Of a DNA stretch of 64,000 bases, positions 36,402 through 44,626 are shown piece after piece. Location of the stretch: positions 13,238 through 77,237 of the forward strand of contig NZ_CALFYO010000015.1 in NCBI RefSeq assembly GCF_937952055.1, given 5' to 3'. The position numbers were made by a program, and so were the translations under genes. The stretch comes from an uncultured Piscinibacter sp. (GTDB lineage: Bacteria > Pseudomonadota > Gammaproteobacteria > Burkholderiales > Burkholderiaceae_C). The notes under the pieces are model-generated. The model ran no database searches. It was not told where the DNA came from and saw only the letters and a program-made list of their open reading frames with translations. Numbering within the stretch: position 1 is the stretch's first letter; every line of letters starts with the position of its first letter.

Positions 36402-36754
36402 GCGTCGTCGCCCTCGCGCCTTACGACATTCCCGCGCGGGACCTGCGCGAGAACTTCCCCGCCCCGCTGCTCTACATCGGCTGGGAGGACCACCTGATGT
36501 TCTGCGCGCCGTTCTGCCTGCCGCTGCCGCCCGACATGCCCTTCGGCGCGTTGGCCACTGCGGTGCTGCCCGGCATCTATGGCGAGCACCCCGACTTCGC
36601 GAAGATCGACTGGGCGCAGGTGCAGTGGCTCAAGTCCGGCCGGCCGTGGACGCCGGACCCGGCGAAGTCGCTGGCCGACAACGGCCTGACGCACAAGGAC
36701 GTGATCCGCTTCCGCACGCCGGGCCTGATCGGCATCCGGGGCTCGTTCAGCTGA
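36398..36754 (+). CDS. dmpO: Phenol hydroxylase oxygenase gamma subunit (P4)
   Basis: 118-residue gamma subunit of the oxygenase. Family features: ENFPAPLLYIGWEDHLMFCAPF near the N-terminus is in two short blocks (FPAPLLYIGWEDHLMFC), the PLPPDMPFGAL turn, and C-terminal KDVIRFRTPGLIGIRGS. Overlaps dmpN by 4 bases, so translation is coupled. Confidence 0.95.
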   Translation: MSVVALAPYDIPARDLRENFPAPLLYIGWEDHLMFCAPFCLPLPPDMPFGALATAVLPGIYGEHPDFAKIDWAQVQWLKSGRPWTPDPAKSLADNGLTHKDVIRFRTPGLIGIRGSFS

Positions 36755-36770
36755 AGCCAGGGCGTGTGCC

Positions 36771-37835
36771 ATGAGCCACCAACTCACCATCGAACCGCTG
36801 GGCGCCACCATCGAGGTGGCCGAAGGCCAGACCATGCTCGACGCCGCGCTGCGCCAGGGCATCTACATCCCGCATGCCTGCGGCCACGGCCTGTGCGGCA
36901 CGTGCAAGGTGCAGGTCTGCGACGGCGAGGTGGACCATGGTCACGCCAACCCCTTCGCCCTGATGGAGGTCGAGCGCGACGAGGGCAAGACGCTGGCCTG
37001 CTGCGCGACGCTGAACTGCGACGCGACGATCGAGGCCGACATCGACGACGAGCCCGACGCGCAGGTGATCCCGGTGCGCGACTTCGCCGGCGCGGTGCGC
37101 CGCATCGTCGACCTGACGCCGACGATCAAGGCCATCTTCATCGCCATCGACAAGCCGATCGGCTTCCAGGCCGGCCAGTATGTGCAGATCGAGATCCCGG
37201 GGCTGGGCGAGAGCCGCGCGTTCTCGATCGCCAATTCACCGGCACAGGTCGAGCGCAGCGGCGAGATCGAGCTGAACGTTCGCATCGTTCCCGGCGGCAA
37301 GGGCACCGGCTACCTGCACCAGCGCCTGGCGCAGGGCGACAGGCTGCGCCTGGTCGGTCCCTACGGCCGCTTCTTCGTGCGCAGCTCTGCGCAGCGGCCG
37401 ATGGTCTTCATGGCCGGCGGATCGGGGCTGTCGAGCCCGCGTTCGATGATTCTCGACTTGCTCGACGGCGGCTGCACGCGCCCGATCACGCTGGTCTACG
37501 GCCAGCGTGTGCGCGAGGAGCTGTATTACGACGCCGAGTTCCGCGCACTCGCCGGGAAGCACGCCAACTTCACCTACGTGCCGGCGCTGTCGGGCGAGTC
37601 GGCAGACAGTGACTGGGCCGGCGCGCGCGGCTTCGTGCACGAGGCGGCGAAGGCTCACTTCGACGGCACGTTCGCGGGCCAGCAGGCCTATCTGTGCGGT
37701 CCGCCTCCGATGGTCGAGGCCTGCATCGCCACGCTGATGCAGGGCCGCCTGTTCGAGCGCGACATCTTCACCGAGAAGTTCCTCTCTGCGGCCGACGCGC
37801 ACGACGCGCGCAGCCCGCTGTTCCAGCGCCTGTGA
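36771..37835 (+). CDS. dmpP: Phenol hydroxylase reductase (P5)
   Basis: 354-residue electron-transfer subunit: NADH to FAD to 2Fe-2S to the DmpN diiron site. Plant-type ferredoxin domain first, with Cys37, Cys42, Cys45 (HACGHGLCGTC) and Cys77; then FAD domain (RAFSIANSP) and NAD domain (GGSGLSSPRSM, YLCGPPPMVEACI). Preceded by the dmpO stop with 16 bases between. Confidence 0.97.
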   Translation: MSHQLTIEPLGATIEVAEGQTMLDAALRQGIYIPHACGHGLCGTCKVQVCDGEVDHGHANPFALMEVERDEGKTLACCATLNCDATIEADIDDEPDAQVIPVRDFAGAVRRIVDLTPTIKAIFIAIDKPIGFQAGQYVQIEIPGLGESRAFSIANSPAQVERSGEIELNVRIVPGGKGTGYLHQRLAQGDRLRLVGPYGRFFVRSSAQRPMVFMAGGSGLSSPRSMILDLLDGGCTRPITLVYGQRVREELYYDAEFRALAGKHANFTYVPALSGESADSDWAGARGFVHEAAKAHFDGTFAGQQAYLCGPPPMVEACIATLMQGRLFERDIFTEKFLSAADAHDARSPLFQRL

Positions 37836-37848
37836 GCAACGCCCGGCC

Positions 37849-38208
37849 ATGATCTTCGACACGAGACCCAAGGTGATCGTCTGCGTCGCGCAGACCGGCG
37901 AGACCTACGCCTGTGCCACCGACGAGAGCCTGTTGCGCGGCATGTTGCGCCTGGGCCGCAGGGGCATCCCGGTCGGCTGCGTCAACGGTGGCTGCGGCGT
38001 GTGCAAGGTGCGCATCGTCGAAGGCCGGGTCGCCGTGCTCGGACCGGTGAGCCGCGCCCATGTCAGCGCCGACGAGGAAGACGCCGGCATGACGCTGGCC
38101 TGCCGCGTTGCGCCGGCCTGCGCGGTGACGCTGGAGGTCGCCGGCAAGCTGGAACGACCCTTTTCAAGAGGGCCCGCCGCCTCGGCGGGTCCGCAATCCA
38201 CGCGGTAA
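37849..38208 (+). CDS. dmpQ: 2Fe-2S ferredoxin (XylT/DmpQ type)
   Basis: 119-residue plant-type ferredoxin with Cys44, Cys49, Cys52 and Cys85. DmpQ/XylT reduces the active-site iron of the extradiol dioxygenase when it has been oxidised by substrate analogues such as 4-methylcatechol, so the next gene (dmpB) can stay active. Its 3' end contains a strong hairpin (38171-38191). Confidence 0.93.
   Translation: MIFDTRPKVIVCVAQTGETYACATDESLLRGMLRLGRRGIPVGCVNGGCGVCKVRIVEGRVAVLGPVSRAHVSADEEDAGMTLACRVAPACAVTLEVAGKLERPFSRGPAASAGPQSTR
38171..38191 (+). other. Hairpin at the end of dmpQ
   Basis: GGCCCGCCG-CCT-CGGCGGGTC stem with one G-T pair, just upstream of the dmpQ stop and the dmpB ribosome-binding site. 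No T-run follows, so it is not a typical terminator. It may protect mRNA or slow ribosomes between the hydroxylase and meta-cleavage parts. Confidence 0.35.
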
Positions 38209-38224
38209 TTCAACCAGGAGACAG

Positions 38225-39172
38225 ATGATGGGTGTGATGCGAATCGGGCATGCCAGCCTGCGGGTGATGGACGTCGCCGCGGCGGTGAAGCACTACGAAA
38301 ACGTGCTGGGGCTGAAGACGACGATGGTCGACAAGGCCGGCAACGTCTACCTGAAGTGCTGGGACGAGTGGGACAAGTACTCGCTGGTCCTGACGCCGTC
38401 GGACCGCGCCGGCCTGAACCACGTGGCCTACAAGGTCGAGAAGGACGCCGACCTGGACCAGCTGCAGAAGAGCATCGAGGCCTGGGGCGTCAGGACGACG
38501 ATGCTGCCCGAGGGCACGCTGCCCGCCACCGGCCGCATGCTGCAGTTCAACCTGCCGAGCGGCCACGAGATGCGCCTCTACGCGATGAAGGAGTACATCG
38601 GCACCGAGGTCGGCACGCAAAGCCCCGACCCCTGGCCCGACAACATCAAGGGCGCCGGCGCGCACTGGCTCGACCACCTCCTGCTGATGTGCGCGATGAA
38701 CCCCGCCGAGGGCATCAACACGGTCGCCGACAACACCCGCTTCATGACCGAGGCGCTGGACTTCTTCCTCACCGAGCAGGTGATGGTCGGGCCCGAGGGC
38801 AACATCCAGGCCGCCACCTGGATGAGCCGCACGACCACGCCGCACGACATCGCCTTCGTCGGCGGGCCGACCAGCGGCCTGCACCACATCGCCTTCTTCC
38901 TCGACTCGTGGCACGACGTGTTGAAGGCCGCGGACGTGATGGCGAAGACGAAGACGCGCATCGACGTCGCGCCCACCCGCCACGGCATCACGCGCGGCGA
39001 GACGATCTATTTCTTCGACCCGAGCGGCAACCGCAACGAGACTTTCGCCGGCCTGGGCTACCTGGCGCAGCGCGACCGCCCGGTGACGACCTGGAGCGAG
39101 GAGCGGCTGGGCAGCGGCATCTTCTTCCACACCGGCGATCTGGTGCCTTCGTTCACCGAGGTCTACACCTGA
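38225..39172 (+). CDS. dmpB: Catechol 2,3-dioxygenase
   Basis: 315-residue extradiol (meta-cleavage) dioxygenase of the vicinal oxygen chelate fold, opening catechol to 2-hydroxymuconic semialdehyde. Iron ligands by XylE alignment: His151 (HWLDHLLL), His220/221 (GLHHIAFF) and Glu272 (GNRNETFAG); FFDPSGNRNE is the extradiol signature. Two ATGs in a row (38225, 38228) follow AGGAG at 38216-38220; the second gives the better spacing and the true start may be 38228. Confidence 0.97.
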   Translation: MMGVMRIGHASLRVMDVAAAVKHYENVLGLKTTMVDKAGNVYLKCWDEWDKYSLVLTPSDRAGLNHVAYKVEKDADLDQLQKSIEAWGVRTTMLPEGTLPATGRMLQFNLPSGHEMRLYAMKEYIGTEVGTQSPDPWPDNIKGAGAHWLDHLLLMCAMNPAEGINTVADNTRFMTEALDFFLTEQVMVGPEGNIQAATWMSRTTTPHDIAFVGGPTSGLHHIAFFLDSWHDVLKAADVMAKTKTRIDVAPTRHGITRGETIYFFDPSGNRNETFAGLGYLAQRDRPVTTWSEERLGSGIFFHTGDLVPSFTEVYT

Positions 39173-39198
39173 CGCGGCCGCAGCGAAGAAGGGCAGCC

Positions 39199-39300
39199 AT
39201 GAACACGCTGATGCCCGCGGCCTGCGCCGCGGTGATGGGCCGCGCTTTGCCGGCCGCCCCAGCCGGCGGCCGCCGCCTGCCCGGCATCGAGTCGGTTTGA
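39199..39300 (+). CDS. Possible 33-residue small protein
   Basis: ATG preceded by AAGAAGGG, very similar to the GAAGAAGGG before dmpD. Predicted peptide begins MNTLMPAACAAVMGRALPA and ends GIESV. It overlaps a strong hairpin (39251-39272), which weakens the case that it is translated. No family recognised; it sits between dmpB and the GlcG-like gene. Confidence 0.3.
   Translation: MNTLMPAACAAVMGRALPAAPAGGRRLPGIESV
39251..39272 (+). other. Hairpin downstream of dmpB
   Basis: Stem GGCCGCC / GGCGGCC (39252-39258 and 39265-39271), extended by one C-G pair, six-base loop; no T-run. It lies within the possible small ORF. Might act as mRNA-stability or partial transcription-attenuation element. 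Confidence 0.35.
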
Positions 39301-39314
39301 GGCGGGAGACGCAC

Positions 39315-39758
39315 ATGGCGTTCGACTCTCCCTGCAGCGTGGCCGCGCGCTGCATCGACTGGCGCGCCGCCGCGGCCGCGGCCGAGGCGGCTGTGGAGCA
39401 CGCCGAGGCGCTCGGCCGGCGCGTCAACGTCGCGGTCGTCGATGCGTCCGGCACGCTCGCTGCCTTCCTGCGCATGCCGGGCGCGCCGCTGCATTCGGTC
39501 GAGATCGCGATCGACAAGGCCTACACCGCGGCCAGCTTCGGCCTGCCGACCGCCCGCTGGACCGAGGTGCTCGCCGGTCACTCGCCCGCGGTGCGCGAGG
39601 GACTGCTGCAGCGGCCGCGCTTCGTCGCCTTCGGCGGCGGGTTGCCGCTGCGCGACGCGGATGCGCTGATCGGCGCGATCGGCGTCTCGGGCGCGAGCGA
39701 AGACGAGGACACGGCGATCGCGGTGGCAGGCGCCGCGGCAATCGGACTGCCGAGCTGA
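39315..39758 (+). CDS. GlcG/HbpS-like (DUF336) protein
   Basis: 147 residues of the GlcG/HbpS heme-binding-like family: VNVAVVDASGTLAAFLRM, then KAYTAASFGLPTA and the glycine-rich ends (FGGGLPLR, then GAIGVSGAS). Members bind heme or act as unknown accessory proteins in catabolic operons, and such genes are common in Burkholderiales meta-cleavage clusters but absent from the classical CF600 dmp operon. Role here unknown; a helper for iron or heme handling in aromatic catabolism would be a guess. Confidence 0.85.
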   Translation: MAFDSPCSVAARCIDWRAAAAAAEAAVEHAEALGRRVNVAVVDASGTLAAFLRMPGAPLHSVEIAIDKAYTAASFGLPTARWTEVLAGHSPAVREGLLQRPRFVAFGGGLPLRDADALIGAIGVSGASEDEDTAIAVAGAAAIGLPS

Positions 39759-39778
39759 TAGACGAAGAAGGGCACACG

Positions 39779-40612
39779 ATGGACAACCCCGAACTCGGCC
39801 GCAGCGTGAGCGCGGCCGGCATCCGCACCAATCTGCACGATGTCGGCGCCGGCTCGCCGGTGCTGATGATCCATGGCTCGGGCCCGGGCGTCTCGGCCTG
39901 GGCCAACTGGCGGCTGAGCATTCCGGTGCTGGCGCAGCGTGCGCGGGTGATCGCGCCCGACCTGGTCGGCTTCGGCTACAGCGACCGGCCCGCCGGCCAG
40001 CACTACACGATGGACGCCTGGGTCGCGCAGGCGGTCGGCGTGCTCGACGCGCTGGACATCGAACGTGCCGACCTCGTCGGCAACTCCTTCGGCGGTGCGC
40101 TGGCCCTCGCCCTCGCGATCCGCCACCCGCAGCGGGTGCGACGGCTGGTGCTGATGGGATCGGTCGGCGTGCCGTTTGCCATCACGCCGGGGCTGGATGC
40201 GGTGTGGGGTTACGAGCCGTCGCTGGCGACGATGCGCTCGCTGCTCGACATCTTCGCCTACGACACCAAGCTCGCTACCGACGAGCTGGCGAAGCTGCGC
40301 TACGAAGCCAGCATCCGCCCCGGATTCCACGAGTCCTTCGCGGCGATGTTCCCGGCGCCGCGCCAACGCTGGGTCGACGCGATGTGCAGCGCCGAGGCTG
40401 ACATCCGCGCGCTGCCCCACGAGACGCTGGTGCTGCATGGCCGCGAGGACCGCGTGATCCCGCTGGCCAATTCACTGACGCTGGCGCAATGGATTCCGAA
40501 CAGCCAGCTGCACGTCTTCGGCCATTGCGGCCACTGGACGCAGATCGAGCATGCGGCGCGCTTCAACCGGCTGGTCGGTGACTTCTTTGCCGAAGCAGAC
40601 AACGACAAATGA
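39779..40612 (+). CDS. dmpD: 2-hydroxymuconic semialdehyde hydrolase
   Basis: 277-residue alpha/beta hydrolase that cleaves the C-C bond of meta-ring-fission products (especially ketone-type products from substituted phenols) to 2-hydroxypenta-2,4-dienoate and an acid. HGSGPGVSAWANW oxyanion segment, nucleophile elbow VGNSFGGAL, C-terminal His in FGHCGHWTQIE. GAAGAAGGG lies before the ATG. Stop overlaps dmpC by 4 bases. Confidence 0.95.
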   Translation: MDNPELGRSVSAAGIRTNLHDVGAGSPVLMIHGSGPGVSAWANWRLSIPVLAQRARVIAPDLVGFGYSDRPAGQHYTMDAWVAQAVGVLDALDIERADLVGNSFGGALALALAIRHPQRVRRLVLMGSVGVPFAITPGLDAVWGYEPSLATMRSLLDIFAYDTKLATDELAKLRYEASIRPGFHESFAAMFPAPRQRWVDAMCSAEADIRALPHETLVLHGREDRVIPLANSLTLAQWIPNSQLHVFGHCGHWTQIEHAARFNRLVGDFFAEADNDK

Positions 40613-42069
40613 CCATGAAACAGTTTCTCAACTTCATCGACGGCCAGTACGTCGCCACCGGCAGGACCTTCGAGAACCGCGCACCGGTGGACAACCGCGT
40701 GCTGGGTCTGGTGCACGAGGCCGGCCAGCCCGAGGTCGACGCCGCGGTGCGCGCCGCACGCACCGCGCTGAAGGGCGACTGGGGGCGCATGAGCGTGGCG
40801 AAGCGCATCGAACTGCTGTACGCGGTGGCCGACGAGATCAACCGCCGCTTCGACGATTTTCTCGCCGCCGAGATGGCCGACACCGGCAAGCCGAAGTCGC
40901 TGGCCTCGCACATCGACATCCCGCGCGGCGCGGCCAACTTCAAGGTCTTCGCCGACATCGTCAAGAACGTGCCGACCGAGAGCTTCGAGATGACCACCCC
41001 CGACGGCGGCACGGCGCTGAGCTACGCCTTGCGCTCGCCGGTCGGCGTGGTCGGCGTGGTCTGCCCCTGGAACCTGCCGCTGCTGCTGATGACCTGGAAG
41101 GTCGGTCCGGCACTGGCCTGCGGCAACACGGTGATCGTCAAGCCGTCGGAGGAGACACCGGCCACTGCGACGCTGCTCGGCGAGGTGATGAAGGCGGTCG
41201 GTATCCCCGACGGCGTCTACAACGTCGTGCATGGCTTCGGTCCGAACTCGGCCGGCGCCTTCCTGACCCAGCATCCGGACGTCGACGCGATCACCTTCAC
41301 CGGCGAGACACGCACCGGCGAGGCGATCATGGCCGCCGCGGCCAAGGGCGTTCGCCCGGTCAGCTTCGAGCTCGGCGGCAAGAACGCCGGCATCGTGTTC
41401 GCCGACGCCGACTTCGACAAGGCTGTCGCCGGCATCGCACGCAGTGCGTTCGAGAACTGCGGCCAGGTGTGCCTGGGCACCGAGCGGGTCTACGTGCAGC
41501 GGCCGATCTTCGACAAGTTCGTCGCGGCGCTCAAGGACAGGGCCGAGGCACTGAAGATCGGCCCGCCGGAGGAGCCGGGCGTGGGACTGGGGCCGCTGAT
41601 CTCGCGCGAGCACCAGCAGAAGGTCTTGTCCTACTACGAGCGCGCCCGTGCCGAGGGCGCGACGCTGGTCACCGGTGGCGGCGTACCGGCGATGAAGGGC
41701 GCGCTCGCCGAAGGCCACTGGGTGCAGCCGACGATCTGGACCGGCCTGCCCGAGAGCTCGGCGATCGTGCGCGAGGAGATCTTCGGCCCCTGCTGCCACA
41801 TCGCCCCGTTCGACAGCCTCGACGACGCGATCGCGCTCGCCAACGACACCGACTACGGCCTGGCGACCACGGTGTGGACGCAGGATCTGGCGACCGCGCA
41901 CCGCATGGCGCGCGAGGTCGAGGTTGGCCTGTGCTGGATCAACAGCTGGTTCCTGCGCGACCTGCGCACGGCTTTCGGCGGCAGCAAGGCCTCGGGCATC
42001 GGCCGCGAGGGCGGAGTGCATTCGCTCGAGTTCTACACGGAACTGCGCAACGTGATGGTGAAACTGTGA
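40609..42069 (+). CDS. dmpC: 2-hydroxymuconic semialdehyde dehydrogenase
   Basis: 486-residue NAD-dependent aldehyde dehydrogenase, oxidising 2-hydroxymuconic semialdehyde to 4-oxalocrotonate enol, the 4-oxalocrotonate branch. Typical ALDH motifs: VVGVVCPWNLPLLLMTWK, catalytic Glu in FELGGKNAG, catalytic Cys in NCGQVCLGTERV. Overlaps dmpD (ATGA). Confidence 0.96.
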   Translation: MTMKQFLNFIDGQYVATGRTFENRAPVDNRVLGLVHEAGQPEVDAAVRAARTALKGDWGRMSVAKRIELLYAVADEINRRFDDFLAAEMADTGKPKSLASHIDIPRGAANFKVFADIVKNVPTESFEMTTPDGGTALSYALRSPVGVVGVVCPWNLPLLLMTWKVGPALACGNTVIVKPSEETPATATLLGEVMKAVGIPDGVYNVVHGFGPNSAGAFLTQHPDVDAITFTGETRTGEAIMAAAAKGVRPVSFELGGKNAGIVFADADFDKAVAGIARSAFENCGQVCLGTERVYVQRPIFDKFVAALKDRAEALKIGPPEEPGVGLGPLISREHQQKVLSYYERARAEGATLVTGGGVPAMKGALAEGHWVQPTIWTGLPESSAIVREEIFGPCCHIAPFDSLDDAIALANDTDYGLATTVWTQDLATAHRMAREVEVGLCWINSWFLRDLRTAFGGSKASGIGREGGVHSLEFYTELRNVMVKL

Positions 42070-42079
42070 GGACCCCGAG

Positions 42080-42862
42080 ATGAACGACAGACAGATCCAG
42101 CAGTACGGTGATGAGCTCTACCGGGCGCTGCTCGAGCGCCAGCCGGTCGCTGCGCTGACCGACCGCGAGCCGACGATCACGCTCGACGACGCCTACCGCA
42201 TCCAGCTGCGCTTCATCCAGCGGCGCATCGATGCCGGCGAGACGGTGGTCGGCAAGAAGATCGGCGTGACCAGCCAGGTCGTGATGGACATGCTGAAGGT
42301 CGACCAACCAGATTTCGGCCAGCTGCTGTCGGGCATGGTGGTGCACGAGGGCGAGGCGATCCGCGTCGACACGATGATCGCGCCCAAGGCCGAGGCCGAG
42401 GTCGCCTTCGTGCTGAAGAGCGACCTTCAGGGCCCGGGCGTGACCGCCGCCGACGTGCTGCGCGCCACTGCCTTCGTGATGCCCTGCTTCGAGATCGTCG
42501 ACTCGCGCATCAGGGACTGGAAGATCAGGATCCAGGACACGGTCGCCGACAACGCCTCCTGCGGCGTGCTGGTGCTCGGCGGCACGCGCCGCGACCCGCG
42601 CGAGGTCGACCTGGCCCTGGCCGGCATGGTGCTCGAGAAGAACGGCGAGGTGGTCAGCACCTCCACCGGCGCGGCGGTGCAGGGTTCGCCGGTCAACGCG
42701 GTGGCCTGGCTCGCCAACACGCTGGGGCGGCTGGGCATTCCGCTGAAGGCCGGCGAGGTGATCCTGTCCGGGTCGCAGTCGCCGCTGGTGCCGGTGAAGC
42801 CCGGCGACAGCCTGCACTGCAGCGTCGGCGGGCTGGGCAGCACCAGCGTCCGCTTCGTCTGA
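42080..42862 (+). CDS. dmpE: 2-oxopent-4-enoate (2-hydroxypenta-2,4-dienoate) hydratase
   Basis: 260-residue hydratase giving 4-hydroxy-2-oxovalerate, of the fumarylacetoacetate-hydrolase-like metal-dependent superfamily shared with dmpH. Metal-ligand region EAEVAFVLKSDL and KKIGVTSQVV are seen. Distinguished from DmpH by its N-terminus. Adjacent downstream gene is the paralogous decarboxylase (dmpH). Confidence 0.93.
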   Translation: MNDRQIQQYGDELYRALLERQPVAALTDREPTITLDDAYRIQLRFIQRRIDAGETVVGKKIGVTSQVVMDMLKVDQPDFGQLLSGMVVHEGEAIRVDTMIAPKAEAEVAFVLKSDLQGPGVTAADVLRATAFVMPCFEIVDSRIRDWKIRIQDTVADNASCGVLVLGGTRRDPREVDLALAGMVLEKNGEVVSTSTGAAVQGSPVNAVAWLANTLGRLGIPLKAGEVILSGSQSPLVPVKPGDSLHCSVGGLGSTSVRFV

Positions 42863-42886
42863 ACCTTCGGCACAGGACACCCCCCG

Positions 42887-43675
42887 ATGAAACTCACTCC
42901 GCACACCATCGCCGGCCTCGCCGAGCACCTCGAGTCCGCCGAGCTGAACGCCCGCGACGTCACCAAGATCACCGACGAACACCCGGACATGGACTGGGAC
43001 GACGCCTACGCGATCCAGGACGAGATCCGCTGGCGCAAGGAGGCGCGCGGCCATCGCACCGCAGGCCTCAAGGCCGGCCTGACCTCGTTCGCGAAGATGA
43101 AGCAGATGGGCGTGGACACGCCTGTGTTCGGATTCGTCAGCGACTACATGGCCCGCCCCGACGGCGGCGAGATCAAGGTGGCGGAGCTGATCCACCCGAA
43201 GGTCGAGGCCGAGATCTGCGTCGTCACCAAGGCGCCGCTGCGCGGCCCCGGCTGTCATGTCGGCGCGGTGCTCGCGGCGGTCGACTTCGTCGTGCCGGCG
43301 GTCGAGATCATCGACAGCCGTTACCGCGACTTCAAGTTCGACCTGAAGAGCGTGGTCGCCGACAACACCTCGGCGTCGCGCTTCGTCGTCGGCTCGCGCA
43401 TGCGTGCCGTCGACGAGCTGGACCTGCGCACGCTCGGCGTCGTGCTCGAGAAGAACGGAAGAATCGTCGCGATGGCCGCCGGCGCCGCGGTGCTCGGCCA
43501 CCCGCTGACCGCGGTGGCGATGCTCGCCAACCACCTGGGCGCACGCGGCCAGGAGATCCCCGCCGGCACCTTCGTGATGACCGGCGGCGTGACCGAGGCG
43601 ATCGCGGTGGCGGCAGGCGACCAGGTGTCGGTGCGCTTCCAGGACCTCGGCACCGTCTCGATGCGATTCGTCTGA
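42887..43675 (+). CDS. dmpH: 4-oxalocrotonate decarboxylase
   Basis: 262-residue decarboxylase giving 2-hydroxypenta-2,4-dienoate. Same superfamily as DmpE: KAGLTSFAKMKQMG, metal site KVEAEICVVTKAPLRGPG, and VEIIDSRYRDFKF. In the bacterium DmpE and DmpH form a complex that channels the unstable dienol. In CF600 dmpH is downstream of F and G, whereas here it sits next to E. Confidence 0.93.
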   Translation: MKLTPHTIAGLAEHLESAELNARDVTKITDEHPDMDWDDAYAIQDEIRWRKEARGHRTAGLKAGLTSFAKMKQMGVDTPVFGFVSDYMARPDGGEIKVAELIHPKVEAEICVVTKAPLRGPGCHVGAVLAAVDFVVPAVEIIDSRYRDFKFDLKSVVADNTSASRFVVGSRMRAVDELDLRTLGVVLEKNGRIVAMAAGAAVLGHPLTAVAMLANHLGARGQEIPAGTFVMTGGVTEAIAVAAGDQVSVRFQDLGTVSMRFV

Positions 43676-43690
43676 ACCTCAGGAACCCCC

Positions 43691-44602
43691 ATGAAGAAGA
43701 TCAAGTGCGCCCTGATCGGGCCCGGCAACATCGGCACCGACCTGCTCGCCAAGCTGCAGCGCAGTACGGTGCTCGAGCCGGTGTGGATGGTCGGCATCGA
43801 CCCCGCGTCGGACGGCCTGAAGCGGGCCCGCGAGATGGGCATCAAGACCACGGCCGACGGTGTCGACGGCCTGCTGCCGCATGTCAGGGCCGACGGCGTG
43901 CAGATCGCGTTCGACGCGACCAGCGCCTACGTGCATGCCGAGAATTCGCGCAAGCTCAACGAGCTCGGCGTGATGATGATCGATCTGACGCCGGCGGCGA
44001 TCGGGCCGTACTGCGTTCCGCCGGTCAACCTGAAGGAACATGTCGGCCGGCGCGAGATGAACGTCAACATGGTCACTTGCGGCGGCCAGGCGACGATCCC
44101 GATGGTCTATGCGGTCAGCCGCGTGCAGCCGGTCGAGTACGGCGAGATCGTCGCCACCGTGGCCAGCCGCTCGGTCGGTCCGGGCACACGCAGGAACATC
44201 GACGAGTTCACCCGCACCACCGCCGGCGCGGTGCAGAAGGTCGGCGGCGCGAAGCGCGGCAAGGCGATCATCGTCATCAACCCGGCCGACCCGCCGCTGA
44301 TCATGCGCGACACGATCCACTGCCTGACGGTCGACAAGCCCAAGGCGGCGCAGATCGAGGAATCGGTGCACGCGATGATCCGGGAGGTGCAGAAGTACGT
44401 GCCCGGCTACAAGCTCGTCAACGGCCCGGTGATCGACGGCCACCGCGTGTCGATCTTCATGGAGGTCGAGGGGCTGGGCGACTACCTGCCCAAGTACGCC
44501 GGCAACCTGGACATCATGACCGCCGCCGCCGCCCGCACGGCCGAGATGTTTGCCGAGGAGATCCTCGCCGGCAAGCTGGTGCTCGAATCCGCTTTCGCCT
44601 GA
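43691..44602 (+). CDS. dmpF: Acetaldehyde dehydrogenase (acylating)
   Basis: 303-residue enzyme converting acetaldehyde, NAD and CoA to acetyl-CoA. Rossmann-type start CALIGPGNIGTDLL and catalytic Cys in NMVTCGGQATIPM. Forms a complex with DmpG in which acetaldehyde is tunnelled from the aldolase. Order E-H-F-G here. Confidence 0.96.
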   Translation: MKKIKCALIGPGNIGTDLLAKLQRSTVLEPVWMVGIDPASDGLKRAREMGIKTTADGVDGLLPHVRADGVQIAFDATSAYVHAENSRKLNELGVMMIDLTPAAIGPYCVPPVNLKEHVGRREMNVNMVTCGGQATIPMVYAVSRVQPVEYGEIVATVASRSVGPGTRRNIDEFTRTTAGAVQKVGGAKRGKAIIVINPADPPLIMRDTIHCLTVDKPKAAQIEESVHAMIREVQKYVPGYKLVNGPVIDGHRVSIFMEVEGLGDYLPKYAGNLDIMTAAAARTAEMFAEEILAGKLVLESAFA

Positions 44603-44626
44603 ATCGACCTGAAGGAGACCCCCACC

